64,000 nt of DNA from Chryseobacterium geocarposphaerae (GCF_002797535.1 NZ_PGFD01000001.1:620001-684000), one strand, 5' to 3'. Shown: positions 1-9,908, counted from the stretch's first letter. Notes: generated by a model from the sequence alone, not told the origin. Numbers and translations: made by a program.

Positions 1-55
1 TGCAATTAACTTAATTACAGTGGCTTCGTTGAATATAGTAAGTGAAATTATTTCT

Positions 56-1084
56 TTATTGTTTCATATTGGCTTTTATTCTTTCTTCCAACATTCTCCA
101 GTCATAAATATGAAAGACTTTGCCGTTACTCATGGCTACAAAAATTCCTTTCGGGAATTTTGGGCCCAGATTTACATTTGTGACTTCTGAACCATCACTT
201 TCCTTTGTAGATACCGGAATTTCGGCAATTCTTCCTTTCTCAGGATTTTCTCTTAAATAAACATTAAAAGTATCTTTCTGCTGGTTTGATACTAAAATAT
301 AGCCTGTTGTTGAAGAGGTAGGATATATTGAAATTCCCTCGACATCTGATTTGAAATCTCCTTTTCCGAAAACGGCAAGTTCTTCATTCCCTTTTGCCGG
401 ATCGGCATAATATTGATGAACACCAAACATTTCATCAGAATAATAAATATATCCTGCCTCATCATCAACAGCAATACTTTCGATTTCTTTTAAACCACTG
501 TATTTGCCGAATTTTCTAACCACTTCTCCCGTGATTCCTCCATCTTTTTCAACTAATTTATACTGCCACAGATAACCATCTTTAGGCCCTGATTTTCTTC
601 CGACTACTGCAAAGATTTCTCCGGTTTGAGGATTTTTGTACATGGAGATTCCCATTGGTCCACGTTCGGTTTCACCGTCAAATACTGAGATTTCTCCAAT
701 TTCTTTTAAATCGGGAAGCATATATAATTTTACCTTATTGGTTTCTCTTTCGGTGGTGGCTGCAAGATCAATCTTCTTTCCGTTCAGATCAAATCCGTAT
801 TCAATGTCAACATTATTAGGGCGTTTTAATCCTAAAATTTTATGAACAATTTTTCCATTCAGATCGAAAACATACAATCCGCCATTCGTATCCTTATCTG
901 TTCCGATAATTAAGCTTTTTGAGGCATCCTGAGGATTGATCCAGATGGCAGGATCATCTGTATCGTACATTACGGTTTCGGTAACAATAGAAGGCTTCAG
1001 TTTTTTTCCTAATGAGCCCTGTCCTGCACAACTTAGTATAAAAGGCAGAATGGATAAGGCGATGATATAATTTACTTTTTTCAT
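56..1084 (-). CDS. 3-phytase, beta-propeller type, lipoprotein
   Basis: The 342-residue protein has a lipoprotein signal with a lipobox ending at Cys19 (LSC-A), so it is probably anchored in the outer membrane or displayed on the surface. The rest matches beta-propeller phytases, which remove phosphate from inositol hexakisphosphate with Ca2+ in the active site: the DDPAIW motif near residues 43-48, the acidic EIESIAVDDEAGYIYYSDE blade and the DVEGISIY blade. It lies 42 bases downstream of a TonB-dependent receptor gene on the same strand and is probably cotranscribed with it. A receptor-phytase pair is a recurrent arrangement in Bacteroidetes. The ATG start gives a clean signal peptide. Confidence 0.9.
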   Translation of the reverse strand: MKKVNYIIALSILPFILSCAGQGSLGKKLKPSIVTETVMYDTDDPAIWINPQDASKSLIIGTDKDTNGGLYVFDLNGKIVHKILGLKRPNNVDIEYGFDLNGKKIDLAATTERETNKVKLYMLPDLKEIGEISVFDGETERGPMGISMYKNPQTGEIFAVVGRKSGPKDGYLWQYKLVEKDGGITGEVVRKFGKYSGLKEIESIAVDDEAGYIYYSDEMFGVHQYYADPAKGNEELAVFGKGDFKSDVEGISIYPTSSTTGYILVSNQQKDTFNVYLRENPEKGRIAEIPVSTKESDGSEVTNVNLGPKFPKGIFVAMSNGKVFHIYDWRMLEERIKANMKQ

Positions 1085-1126
1085 TTAAATGCTCTAACTG
1101 TAAAAAACGTATCGTTGTAAAGATGA

Positions 1127-3961
1127 TTAAAAATCGAATTTCACTCCGACATTAAATTTAGGTCTGTAATATTCAACCTGTGCAGTTCTGTCCTGAATTC
1201 CCTGATAATATCTCAAAGGCTGGTTGGTTAAATTATTCGCTTCAGCAAAAACTCTCAGCTGGCTTGTAATTTTATAGGAAGCATTTGCATCCAGAAAGAA
1301 CTGTTTGTCATAATAACGGTCTTCAAAAGAATTTCCACCCAATTCATCAATATAATGAGATGCGTAGTTCATAGAAATTCTTGCTGAAAAACGCTTGTTT
1401 TCCCAGGAAAGCGATCCGTTGAACATATGTGGGGCTGTTCCCGGAAGTCCTACATCTGTTCTTTCCAAACCGTCTTCATTGGTGATTCCTTTTGCTTTGG
1501 AATGGGTGTAAGTATAATTTACATATACTCCCAAACCTTTCCAAAATGCACCCGGAATGAAATCAAGCTGTCTTTGCAAAGCAACTTCAAAGCCATAAAG
1601 ATCAACATTGTTACCATTTCTCTGCTGCGTAAAGAGCCAGTTGTTTTCTCCTGCAGGAATAGGGTTGGTTTGCCCTGCAAAATCATTAGCAAAATCTGTT
1701 GCGGAATAATTCTTCCTTGAATAGGTGTAAATGAAATCTTTTAAATTCTTATAAAATACACCTCCCGAAAGAATACCTACTGATTTGAAATGTTTTTCAG
1801 CCATGAAATCAAAATTATAAGCATAGGTTGCTTTCAGATTCGGATTTCCTGCAGAAATGGTTTCATCTCCTGAAATGACATTAAGATAGGGAACCAGTGC
1901 ATAATAATTTGGACGGGCCAAAGCTGTGGTGAAGGCTGCACGAAGCACTAAGTTCTGAGCCGGAACGTATTTAAATGATACATTCGGAAGAACATTGGTG
2001 TATGTATTGGTGTTGGTGATTTTTCCTGCCAATTCCTCTTCGTCTAGTACATAATTCCCGGTATAATCAATTCTTGTTGTTTCTACACGCGCTCCGACAA
2101 TCATTGAGAACTTATCGCTGAAATCCTGATCCCAGCGAACATATCCGGCATAAATATTCTCTTTTGCATTGTAATTGCTTGAAAGGAATTCTTCAGGTTT
2201 GGATTCTGAATTGAATAAATTAGGATTAAATAAATCCAGGCTTCCCAAATAAGAAGTGCTTACAAATGTTCCCGGAACATAATTTCCCGGCTGAAAATTG
2301 TGTCCGTTGAAATAAGTGGTGGGAACATTCAATAAACTTCCCATATCATTGATCGGCTCAAAAGCGAAATAATCGTTTTCTCTTTCTTTGGTTTTTAATC
2401 TTAAGCGGGCTCCTACACGAAGTCTCCCTTTCTGATCTTGAATAACGGAGAACGGGAAACGCAAATTAACCTTTGCTCCAAATTCTTTTTCCTGAGTAAA
2501 GCTGTTGGAATCCGAAAGGTCGCTCAATTGATAGTCTCCAAGATTATCAGGAGAAGTAGGAAGAATCATAGGCTTTCTCGGATCGATTAAATTTGATGAG
2601 AAGCTCAGATCTTCATTTTCAAATTCAATATATCTTTCGTGAGGTTTTTTTTCACTGGCTATAGCATAGTTCATTGCCCAGTCCAGATCTATTTTTGAAC
2701 CTAAAAGATGTTCTCCTCGTAAAGCATAGTTCTGAACTTTCTGCCTTTCCAAACGAGTGTTGTCATTGTTGTAATCTCCCGCTTTATCTTGTCTGGTGAT
2801 ACTTCCTTCCCAATCGGTAATCTGGCTTTTGTCCGCACTATAAACGGGCTTTATTTTATATCCTAAAGCATAGCGGTTTTCTTTATCATTCCTGAAATTG
2901 TACATTGCAGAAGCATAGATTTTGTTTTTTGAATTAAATTCGTAGTCCATATTCAAATCAAAACTGTGCCTGATACGGTGTTCATTATAGTAGCGGATTC
3001 CCATTTTGCTTACATAAGCTGTTTGTGCAGCATCTTTGGCAAGGCTCCATGTCGGTTCTATATTGTCGGAACCAAAATTGTTGTTATTATAGGAAAAGCT
3101 GAATACGGCTCCCAATTTTTTATTCAGAAAGCGATCTCCATATACCAATCCTGCAGTATAATTTCCTTTTTCACGAATAGGACTGTAACCTCCAGCAACC
3201 GTTGCAGAAATTCTCTTTCCGTTTGAAGAAACCCTGGTAATAAGGTTCACGGAACCACCAATGGCATCGGCATCCATATCAGGAGTTAAAGTTTTATTCA
3301 CTTCGATTGTGGAGATCATATCGGAAGGAATCAAGTCCATCTGAACATTCCTGTTATCTCCTTCTGCGGAAGGAATTCTGTCACCGTTTAAGGTAACGGA
3401 GTTCAAATTTGGAGCAAGGCCTCTTATGATCAGGTTTCTAGCTTCACCCTGATCGTTTTGGATCGTTATTCCGGGAACACGTTTTAATGCATCCCCTATA
3501 TTGGCATCGGGAAAACGCCCGATCTGATCTGATGAAATGACATTGGTGATATTGGCGTTATTTTTTTGCTTATTTAAAGCTCTAGCTTGATTTTTTAACG
3601 TGGTTCCGGCGACAACAACTTCTTCAATGGTGGTCTCTTTTCTTGCGAAAATGATATTTTGCTGGGTATTTTTATCAGATTCTACAGTCACGTTGTATTC
3701 TCTGATTCCATATCCAAGATAGTCGACTTTCATGGTGTAGCTTCCTGCCGGAACATTTAAGAAAACGAAATTTCCGTGGTCGTCAGAAGTCGTATAGATA
3801 TTTCCTGGAGTCAGGGAAATTTTTGCTCCGGGAAGGGCAATTTTAGAATCATCATTAATGTTTCCTGAAACAGTACCTGTTTGTGCATAAAAATAAATAG
3901 AGGCACACAAGAGAACGGAGGTAAAAATTTTCTTCACTTTCTTTAGATTTAATCTTGGCAA
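1127..3961 (-). CDS. TonB-dependent receptor with carboxypeptidase-like N-terminal domain
   Basis: This 944-residue outer-membrane receptor has a signal peptide (about 1-26, ending FYAQ), a carboxypeptidase-regulatory-like domain (about 29-110), a plug domain (about 125-240, with the stretch LNGDRIPSAEGD and the later AIGGSVNLIT) and a long C-terminal beta-barrel ending in VGVKFDF, an aromatic last residue as expected for barrel assembly. The plug resembles the TonB-Xanth-Caul receptor family. It is the first gene of a probable operon with the phytase. By context it may import a phosphorylated inositol or a related ligand; the substrate is inferred, not read from sequence. Confidence 0.9.
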   Translation of the reverse strand: MPRLNLKKVKKIFTSVLLCASIYFYAQTGTVSGNINDDSKIALPGAKISLTPGNIYTTSDDHGNFVFLNVPAGSYTMKVDYLGYGIREYNVTVESDKNTQQNIIFARKETTIEEVVVAGTTLKNQARALNKQKNNANITNVISSDQIGRFPDANIGDALKRVPGITIQNDQGEARNLIIRGLAPNLNSVTLNGDRIPSAEGDNRNVQMDLIPSDMISTIEVNKTLTPDMDADAIGGSVNLITRVSSNGKRISATVAGGYSPIREKGNYTAGLVYGDRFLNKKLGAVFSFSYNNNNFGSDNIEPTWSLAKDAAQTAYVSKMGIRYYNEHRIRHSFDLNMDYEFNSKNKIYASAMYNFRNDKENRYALGYKIKPVYSADKSQITDWEGSITRQDKAGDYNNDNTRLERQKVQNYALRGEHLLGSKIDLDWAMNYAIASEKKPHERYIEFENEDLSFSSNLIDPRKPMILPTSPDNLGDYQLSDLSDSNSFTQEKEFGAKVNLRFPFSVIQDQKGRLRVGARLRLKTKERENDYFAFEPINDMGSLLNVPTTYFNGHNFQPGNYVPGTFVSTSYLGSLDLFNPNLFNSESKPEEFLSSNYNAKENIYAGYVRWDQDFSDKFSMIVGARVETTRIDYTGNYVLDEEELAGKITNTNTYTNVLPNVSFKYVPAQNLVLRAAFTTALARPNYYALVPYLNVISGDETISAGNPNLKATYAYNFDFMAEKHFKSVGILSGGVFYKNLKDFIYTYSRKNYSATDFANDFAGQTNPIPAGENNWLFTQQRNGNNVDLYGFEVALQRQLDFIPGAFWKGLGVYVNYTYTHSKAKGITNEDGLERTDVGLPGTAPHMFNGSLSWENKRFSARISMNYASHYIDELGGNSFEDRYYDKQFFLDANASYKITSQLRVFAEANNLTNQPLRYYQGIQDRTAQVEYYRPKFNVGVKFDF

Positions 3962-4171
3962 AATTAAATGCTTGTTTGGAGAATGCTTTGAAGGGAATTT
4001 TAAGATTGTTTTAATGATTTGTTACGGTAGATAGGCTGTTTTGAGGCTGAAATTAAACTATTGTTAATTTTTTATCAATGGTTTTTCCTATGGGTTTTTA
4101 TTAGTAAAGATGATTTTAGACAGATTATGAAAAATGATTTGTTATTGTAGGCATAATTAATTTTAAACTGA

Positions 4172-4179
4172 TATTTTTG
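4172..4179 (+). promoter_or_regulatory. -7 promoter box (TATTTTTG) for the 600-residue gene
   Basis: This is an exact TAnnTTTG box 62 bases before the start codon at 4242. A TTG at 4145-4147 is a possible -33 element, with a slightly long 24-base spacer. Confidence 0.5.
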
Positions 4180-4241
4180 CAGAAGTGAAATAAGTTGATG
4201 GGAATTTAAGGGTAAGACATTTATTTTAATCAATATAAAAA

Positions 4242-6044
4242 ATGATCCAAAAACCTTTGCACAATTTCCATATTCCCGTAATGGGTTTGGCGTACACCAT
4301 AGACAGTCCTATTCGTGTAGCGCAATACGGCATTTCTTCCGTAGTTTCTATAATTGATGATGAGATTATAGAAAAAATGAAAAACTTTTACAGCAAAAAG
4401 TTCAATCTGAAGTATCCAAGTATTTCAACAAAGATTGACGACTATCGTGCTAAGAGAATTACAGATTATCTGGACATGATGGATGATATCGTCAATGAAA
4501 AGTTTGAAGCTTTTAAAGAGGAAATTTCGAAGAACAAAACCGCTTTAAGAAACTTTATGGAAATGCTTCCCGGTGCTTCAGAGCTTAAAAACGGTCTGCA
4601 AAATCTTCTGACTAAAAAGGATGATTTTGCTTCTTCTGTTAAAATTTTTATTGAAAATCATCTTTCTCCCGGAAATATCGATGTCAATATCATGACAAAA
4701 GTCGATAAGGATAATTTTTATAAAAACGAACAATTACCGGTGATGTATAATGATGCGCATGCTTCATTACGGGGGTTTGCGAAAAGTAAATTGTCATCCT
4801 CTATGGTGCTTTCTGCAGGAATGAATCCCCGCTTATACAGCTATATCGAAGAATTTGATGATTTTTTTCCTGATGAAAACGGTTTTCTGAAAAAGAAAAT
4901 CATTCTGAAAGTGAGCGATTTCCGTTCAGCCATGATTCAGGGGAACTTCTTGGCTAAAAAAGGACTTTGGGTTTCTGAATACAGGATAGAATCCGGATTG
5001 AATTGTGGCGGTCATGCTTTTGCAACAGAAGGACTATTGTTGGGACCGATTATGCAAGAATTCAAGGAAAGAAAAAATGAGCTGATAGATTCTGCTCATT
5101 CTTTGATGGTAAAAGCACTTGAGCAAAAAGGAAAATATACAGTTGTTCAACCTTTAGAAATGAAAATTACCGTTCAGGGTGGAGTAGGGACCGCTGAAGA
5201 ACATGAGTTTCTTTTGAAAACTTATGAAGTGAACAGTGTCGGTTGGGGATCACCGTTTCTTTTGGTTCCGGAAGCTACAGCTATGGATAATGAAACCAGA
5301 CAACTACTTGCAAAATCAAAAGAAAATGATTTCTATTTGAGTAATCTTTCTCCATTAGGAGTTCCTTTTAATACCGTGAAAGGAACTTCAAACGAAATTT
5401 TTAGACGAAACAAGGAATCTAAAGATTATTATGGAAGTTCATGTCCTAAGAAACTGCTGGCGCTAAGTAAGGAATATTCTCCAAAAGGAATTTGTACGGC
5501 CTCTAAAAAATATCAGGATATAAAGCTTGGAGAGTTGGCTCAGGAAAAGGAGCATCTGACAGAAACACAGTTTCAGAAAAAGAAAGAAGTCATTACTGAG
5601 AAAGCTTGTCTTTGTGTAGGTTTGGTAAATTCGGTTTATATGGAACATGATTTAGACATAAAAGGGGAGAAGCAGGGAGTAGTTATCTGTCCGGGACCGA
5701 ATTTAGCTTTTTTTGATAAAGAAGTTTCTCTTAATGAAATGGTACAGCATATTTATGGCAATAACAATATTATTTCTTACGAGAATCGACCGAATATACT
5801 GATTAATGAATTAAAATTATATGTTGATTATCTGAAGAAAGATATCTGTGATTTTATAGGCAAAATCAGCAATTCCCAAATCAAAAAATGGAAAGTATTT
5901 AAAGAAAACCTTTTTAGTGGAATTACTTATTATGAAGAATTGTTATCGGTTTCGGATTTCTTTAAAACAGATGTGAATACAATTAAACAACAATTAAATG
6001 ATTATAGGTTGTTATTAGGGAAAATTGAAATTCCTGAAAGTTAA
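4242..6044 (+). CDS. Conserved hypothetical protein with cysteine motifs (600 aa)
   Basis: I do not recognise a named family. The protein lacks a signal peptide and membrane helices, so it is probably cytoplasmic. It begins FHIPVMGLAYTIDSP, has a charged helical region up to about residue 130, and then short cysteine motifs: GLNCGGHAF (about 254), SSCPKK (about 400), GICTASKK (about 417), KACLCVGLV (about 456) and VVICPGPN (about 482). Grouped cysteines of this kind could hold an iron-sulphur cluster or another metal; that is inference. The gene stands alone, with its own promoter box and a terminator hairpin directly after the stop. Confidence 0.8.
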   Translation: MIQKPLHNFHIPVMGLAYTIDSPIRVAQYGISSVVSIIDDEIIEKMKNFYSKKFNLKYPSISTKIDDYRAKRITDYLDMMDDIVNEKFEAFKEEISKNKTALRNFMEMLPGASELKNGLQNLLTKKDDFASSVKIFIENHLSPGNIDVNIMTKVDKDNFYKNEQLPVMYNDAHASLRGFAKSKLSSSMVLSAGMNPRLYSYIEEFDDFFPDENGFLKKKIILKVSDFRSAMIQGNFLAKKGLWVSEYRIESGLNCGGHAFATEGLLLGPIMQEFKERKNELIDSAHSLMVKALEQKGKYTVVQPLEMKITVQGGVGTAEEHEFLLKTYEVNSVGWGSPFLLVPEATAMDNETRQLLAKSKENDFYLSNLSPLGVPFNTVKGTSNEIFRRNKESKDYYGSSCPKKLLALSKEYSPKGICTASKKYQDIKLGELAQEKEHLTETQFQKKKEVITEKACLCVGLVNSVYMEHDLDIKGEKQGVVICPGPNLAFFDKEVSLNEMVQHIYGNNNIISYENRPNILINELKLYVDYLKKDICDFIGKISNSQIKKWKVFKENLFSGITYYEELLSVSDFFKTDVNTIKQQLNDYRLLLGKIEIPES

Positions 6045-6051
6045 AATAAAG

Positions 6052-6083
6052 AGTCCTTCAACTAGAGTTGAAGGACTTTGTTT
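6052..6083 (+). terminator. Rho-independent terminator
   Basis: Perfect inverted repeat AGTCCTTCAACT / AGTTGAAGGACT, followed by TTGTTT, eight bases after the stop of the 600-residue gene. Confidence 0.75.
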
Positions 6084-6180
6084 ATAGATGTTTATTTTAC
6101 AATTCTTTTTGGATTGATAGTCTATAAAATAGACCTTTTCTGGAATAAATTCAAAAGTAATATTTTTTTCTAAAAATAAT

Positions 6181-6211
6181 TTTGTCAATAGTAAAAATAG
6201 TTCTATATTTG
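6181..6211 (+). promoter_or_regulatory. Promoter of tRNA-Ser
   Basis: TTG at 6182-6184, a 19-base spacer and an exact TATATTTG -7 box at 6204-6211. This is the most complete flavobacterial promoter in the window, and it sits 34 bases before the tRNA. Confidence 0.75.
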
Positions 6212-6245
6212 CACCACTGAAAACGACGATATAATCGGAGTTTAT

Positions 6246-6333
6246 GGAGAGTTGGCAGAGTGGTCGATTGCGGCAGTCTTGAAAACTGTTGACTGTAACA
6301 GGTCCGGGGGTTCGAATCCCTCACTCTCCGCCA
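6246..6333 (+). tRNA. tRNA-Ser(UGA)
   Basis: The 88-base gene has a seven-pair acceptor stem (GGAGAGT at 6246-6252 with ACTCTCC at 6323-6329), discriminator G and an encoded CCA end. The anticodon loop CTTGAAA carries TGA at 6280-6282. The variable arm is long, as in class II tRNAs, and the T-loop TTCGAAT is intact. The UGA anticodon reads UCN serine codons. Confidence 0.97.
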
Positions 6334-6354
6334 GGTTAGAAACCAAAATAAGCT

Positions 6355-6391
6355 AAAACGCTGTAAACATCAATGTTTATAGCGTTTTTTT
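6355..6391 (+). terminator. Terminator after tRNA-Ser
   Basis: Stem CGCTGTAAACAT / ATGTTTATAGCG with one G-T pair and a two-base CA between the arms, then seven T residues. It ends the tRNA transcript. Confidence 0.85.
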
Positions 6392-7316
6392 GTTTTAGCG
6401 CAGTATCAAAAAAAACAAAATAGGGTCACGATTTATATGTCCTATTTCGTGTCCCATTCAAGAAATTACAAAAATGGGCCACAAAAAATCAAGGAAGACC
6501 CGACCAATAAATAGGCTGTCTAATGATTGTACATCTTGCAAAAAGTGTTAACAAAAAGTAATTTGTTAACATATTATAGTTTTTATTCGGAATTATTTTT
6601 TTAATAAGCTATAAAACTTTATCGTTTTTAATTTTAAACATCGTAATCTGCTGTTTTCTATCAGATGTTTTGATTTGTAGAAAATTAATAAATCATGAAT
6701 AGGTTCTTAGAATTACTACAATATCTATGTCTTTATAGGTTGTTCATAGAATTTAGAGTGTTAAACTTTCTATTTTAATTCTTTAAAAGCTGTTAAGTAC
6801 AAATTATTTTGTATTGAAATTGAATTATTTGGATTTGTTCTTTTTATTCAAACTTGTAATATTCTATTGATATAAATATTTATTGATATATTATTTATAT
6901 CAATATTTTATTTTTTTTGAATATTTGATAAATGTATTTTTTTCACATAAAAAGGATTTATGTTTATTTTTTTACGTTTGTTTTGGTTAAAATGCAAAAT
7001 ATACTTTAAAATGAATTATATTTGTGAAATTTTTTAATCAAAATCGCTTATTGGTATTGTTTTTGACAAATGTTGTTTGTTTAAAATTATTTTCTATTTT
7101 ATGATTTTTATATATTTTAATATCATAATCTGTTTATGAAATAATCAACATATTATCAATATGCAAACGAATAAGATAATTATGAAAAAATATTATAATT
7201 ATTGGAGTATGTGATTAAATAAATTAATTAAAACATGAAAATATTAAAAATACTATATAAATAGAGGTGTAAATATTTATACTCTTTCAAGTTTCTATTA
7301 ATTTAAACACAATTTT
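6392..7316. other. AT-rich non-coding stretch downstream of tRNA-Ser
   Basis: I see no convincing gene in this stretch of about 900 bases. The first 130 bases are less AT-rich and hold TGTCC-containing direct repeats around 6440-6455 and a 25-codon frame starting at 6473 (ATGGGCCACAAAAAATC). The remainder is extremely A/T-rich. A position right behind a tRNA 3' end suits an old integration scar, but no integrase or duplicated tRNA end is visible. Confidence 0.35.
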
Positions 7317-8138
7317 ATGAAGTACACAGGTACATTAATTCTTACTTTTCTAATGTTCATGAAAATGTTTTCTCAAGTGGGAATTAATACAGCGACACCT
7401 AAATCTACGTTAGATGTGAACGGAGATTTAGCATTAAGAAAAGCACTAAGTGTGGGAGGAACGGATGTTGTAAATGGTGATAAAGGCAGTGTGGATCAGG
7501 TTTTAGTTTCGAAGGGAGCCGGACAGCCTCCGGTTTGGAGATATGCAAATATTCCTTTTATGGAAAATTCTCAGTATAAGTTAATAAATACTTATCTGAA
7601 AACAGATCAAACAGGTATTACAACTTTGTCAAATAGCGTAGCTGCTTCTTCTCCTGTAACGAGTAATCTGAATGAAGATTTTGATCCGGCAAAATGGGCT
7701 AAAATAACTGGCTTGAGTATTCCGGTGGAAATTAAGGCATCTCAGAATAAGATAACGTATCAGGTGCAGTCAGGGGTTGAATTAGTAAATAAAGTAGCAG
7801 GTGCGGGTTCTTCTGTAGATTTTATTTGCGGTATTTTTAAGAATGATAAGCTTGTTGCATTAAGACCTGATGGTATTGCAGCAATTGATACTGCACCAAC
7901 GCAGAGTATTTTCACATTAAATTATACAGAGGAAAATGTTCCCATAGGTAATTATACAGTGGATGTTGCTTGTAGAAAGATTTCTTCCTCGGATGTAACC
8001 AACAATTATTTTAGAATTGGTGTTAATATTCCTACTTATGGTCCCACGCCAATTTTGACTAATAATTCCTCAAATGCTTTTAGCTTGAGATCTTTACTTA
8101 AAATCGATATTGCAGAACTTGTTACCTATACCAATTAG
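7317..8138 (+). CDS. Secreted hypothetical protein, paralogue 1 of 3
   Basis: This 273-residue protein has a signal peptide (about 1-20, ending MFSQ) directly followed by VGINTATPKSTLDVNGDL, the N-terminal motif common in flavobacterial surface proteins and similar to tail-fibre head segments. The body is beta-rich with a Cys-Gly-Ile-Phe motif (FICGIFKNDK), and near the end CRKISSSDV. The next two genes share the layout and motifs, so all three are paralogues and probably one operon. No T9SS domain is visible. Function unknown. Confidence 0.8.
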   Translation: MKYTGTLILTFLMFMKMFSQVGINTATPKSTLDVNGDLALRKALSVGGTDVVNGDKGSVDQVLVSKGAGQPPVWRYANIPFMENSQYKLINTYLKTDQTGITTLSNSVAASSPVTSNLNEDFDPAKWAKITGLSIPVEIKASQNKITYQVQSGVELVNKVAGAGSSVDFICGIFKNDKLVALRPDGIAAIDTAPTQSIFTLNYTEENVPIGNYTVDVACRKISSSDVTNNYFRIGVNIPTYGPTPILTNNSSNAFSLRSLLKIDIAELVTYTN

Positions 8139-8142
8139 AATC

Positions 8143-9018
8143 ATGAAAAAGACATTAATATTTTCAATTACTCTGATCTCAACTTTATTATGTGCACAAG
8201 GCAATGTCGGGGTGGCTACAACGAATCCTAGAAACAATCTCGATGTAAATGGAGACATCAATATAGGGAAAAAATTATTTTTAGATAATGGTACGGGTAC
8301 ACTTGTTCCCGGGAGTGTAGGACAGGTTTTGGTTTCTAGAGGACCGAATACTTCACCAACATGGAAAACATTCAGAATTCCGGAATATTTAACGAATAAG
8401 TATTATCTTATCTTTAATGATTCTTTTAGGGATTTAAATACTTCAAATGCAACAAATCAGGGACCTTCTGGAAAAACCGGTCAGGGAATTACATTCACGA
8501 ATGCAGAAACAGCAACGGCTGTAGTCCCCGCAACAGATTTTGCTCAGGATACGCCACTTACATCTTTAACGGTGGCTGGGAAAAATTTTAAGACAATACC
8601 AGGTTTGTCTCAAAATTTTACGGTTAATAGTACGCAAAATAGTACTTATCTGCTCTTCGAAACTGTAGTACAGCAAAATAATACAGCAGGGGACGGATCT
8701 AATATTAAATTTGCATGTGGTATTTTTGTAGATGGGTTACTAAAAAGTATAAGAATCAATAAGGTTACCGCGAGTCCTAATGCGAGTACATTTATAACTC
8801 ATACTCAGATTGGAGGTGTTGAAAATCTTACAACGGGTACCCATTCAGTGAGTGTTGCTTGTTCAAGGCTAACGAATCCTGTATCAGGATTAACTTTGGG
8901 TATTGGAGTTCCGGCAACCACATCTATAAGCAATTTAAATAATTTCATGACACAATCTTCTCTGAAAGTTGATGTTTATGAAATCCCACAGAATTTTTCA
9001 CCAATAGTAAATCCATAA
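8143..9018 (+). CDS. Secreted hypothetical protein, paralogue 2 of 3
   Basis: The ATG at 8143, four bases after the previous stop, gives a good signal peptide (MKKTLIFSITLISTLLCAQ), so I prefer it to the TTG at 8110, which overlaps the upstream gene. The 291-residue product carries the same modules as its neighbours: GNVGVATTNPRNNLDVNGDI at the mature N-terminus, GQVLVSRGPN, a central beta-rich region, FACGIFVDG and VACSRL near the C-terminus. It is probably translated together with the flanking paralogues. The role is unknown; surface exposure is inferred from the signal peptide. Confidence 0.8.
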   Translation: MKKTLIFSITLISTLLCAQGNVGVATTNPRNNLDVNGDINIGKKLFLDNGTGTLVPGSVGQVLVSRGPNTSPTWKTFRIPEYLTNKYYLIFNDSFRDLNTSNATNQGPSGKTGQGITFTNAETATAVVPATDFAQDTPLTSLTVAGKNFKTIPGLSQNFTVNSTQNSTYLLFETVVQQNNTAGDGSNIKFACGIFVDGLLKSIRINKVTASPNASTFITHTQIGGVENLTTGTHSVSVACSRLTNPVSGLTLGIGVPATTSISNLNNFMTQSSLKVDVYEIPQNFSPIVNP

Positions 9019-9020
9019 AA

Positions 9021-9803
9021 ATGAAAAATATTTATATAATAGGAGTTTTCTTTGCTGCCATCTGTAATGGTCAAGTAGGTATTAATACCAATACTCCTGC
9101 AAAAACCCTTGATGTAAATGGTACATTAAATGTTAGAAAAGAAATTCGAACAGGAGGAACTCCTACTACGACGGGTGCTGAAGGAACTACAGGGCAGATA
9201 TTTTCTGTAGCGGGTCCAACATCGGATACCTGGAAAACTTTTCAAATAGCCAATGGTACGGGAAGTCTTTCATTATATTATTTGAATACGGTAAAGGATA
9301 ATGTCGGAATAGAATTTACCGAGTCTGGAAGTACAGGAATTTATACTATGGATGCTCCATATTCTGCTACTGATTGGTCTTACATACCTGGTATAACAGA
9401 TAGTTTTGTAGTTACCCGTACAGATAATAAATCTAAGGCAATATTATCTTTTCAGACTACTGTTCAGATCGCCAGACGTACAGGTTTGTCCTGGACAACA
9501 GGTTCGGCAAGTTATGCATGTGGTATTTTCGTAGAAAAGGATGGTGCTCCCGGGGTTTTAAAAGCTGTACGAAATGATGTTGTCCGTGGTGTTCCGGGGA
9601 GTTATCGGATTTATAATTTAAATGTCACTTTGGATGCTTTGGCTGCCGGTTCATATGTTGTAAAAGCTGCCTGTACGAATAGAAATTTAGGCTCAGGAAG
9701 TAATGAAGCTAATTTAGGAATAGGAAGGGCTGTTGATACATCCAATTTGAATAGTGCGATGTCACAGTCTACATTAACAACTTCTATGCTTCAGACTTAC
9801 TAG
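9021..9803 (+). CDS. Secreted hypothetical protein, paralogue 3 of 3
   Basis: The 260-residue protein starts two bases after the preceding stop. It has a signal peptide (about 1-17, ending CNGQ), VGINTNTPAKTLDVNGTL at the mature N-terminus, YACGIFVEK in the middle and KAACTNRNL towards the end, matching the two upstream paralogues. A terminator follows, closing a three-gene operon (7317-9803). The clear sequence divergence between copies points to an old tandem duplication. Function unknown. Confidence 0.8.
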   Translation: MKNIYIIGVFFAAICNGQVGINTNTPAKTLDVNGTLNVRKEIRTGGTPTTTGAEGTTGQIFSVAGPTSDTWKTFQIANGTGSLSLYYLNTVKDNVGIEFTESGSTGIYTMDAPYSATDWSYIPGITDSFVVTRTDNKSKAILSFQTTVQIARRTGLSWTTGSASYACGIFVEKDGAPGVLKAVRNDVVRGVPGSYRIYNLNVTLDALAAGSYVVKAACTNRNLGSGSNEANLGIGRAVDTSNLNSAMSQSTLTTSMLQTY

Positions 9804-9843
9804 TTTTCGTTTATAATATTGTAAAGAAAACATATAAAATTTA

Positions 9844-9874
9844 AACCTGAAAATTAATCATTTTCAGGTTTTTT
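9844..9874 (+). terminator. Terminator of the three-paralogue operon
   Basis: Perfect 11-base stem AACCTGAAAAT / ATTTTCAGGTT with a five-base loop, followed by TTTT. Confidence 0.9.
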
Positions 9875-9908
9875 ATTAGTGTAAAATAGCTCCAAATGAT
9901 CTCTCAAC

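Noticed and set aside
6473..6550. Integrase start or relic behind tRNA-Ser
   Set aside because: Only a 25-codon frame without recognisable recombinase residues; mentioned as a possible scar but not called.
8110..8142. TTG start for the second tandem paralogue
   Set aside because: It overlaps the preceding gene, and the ATG at 8143 begins a typical signal peptide.
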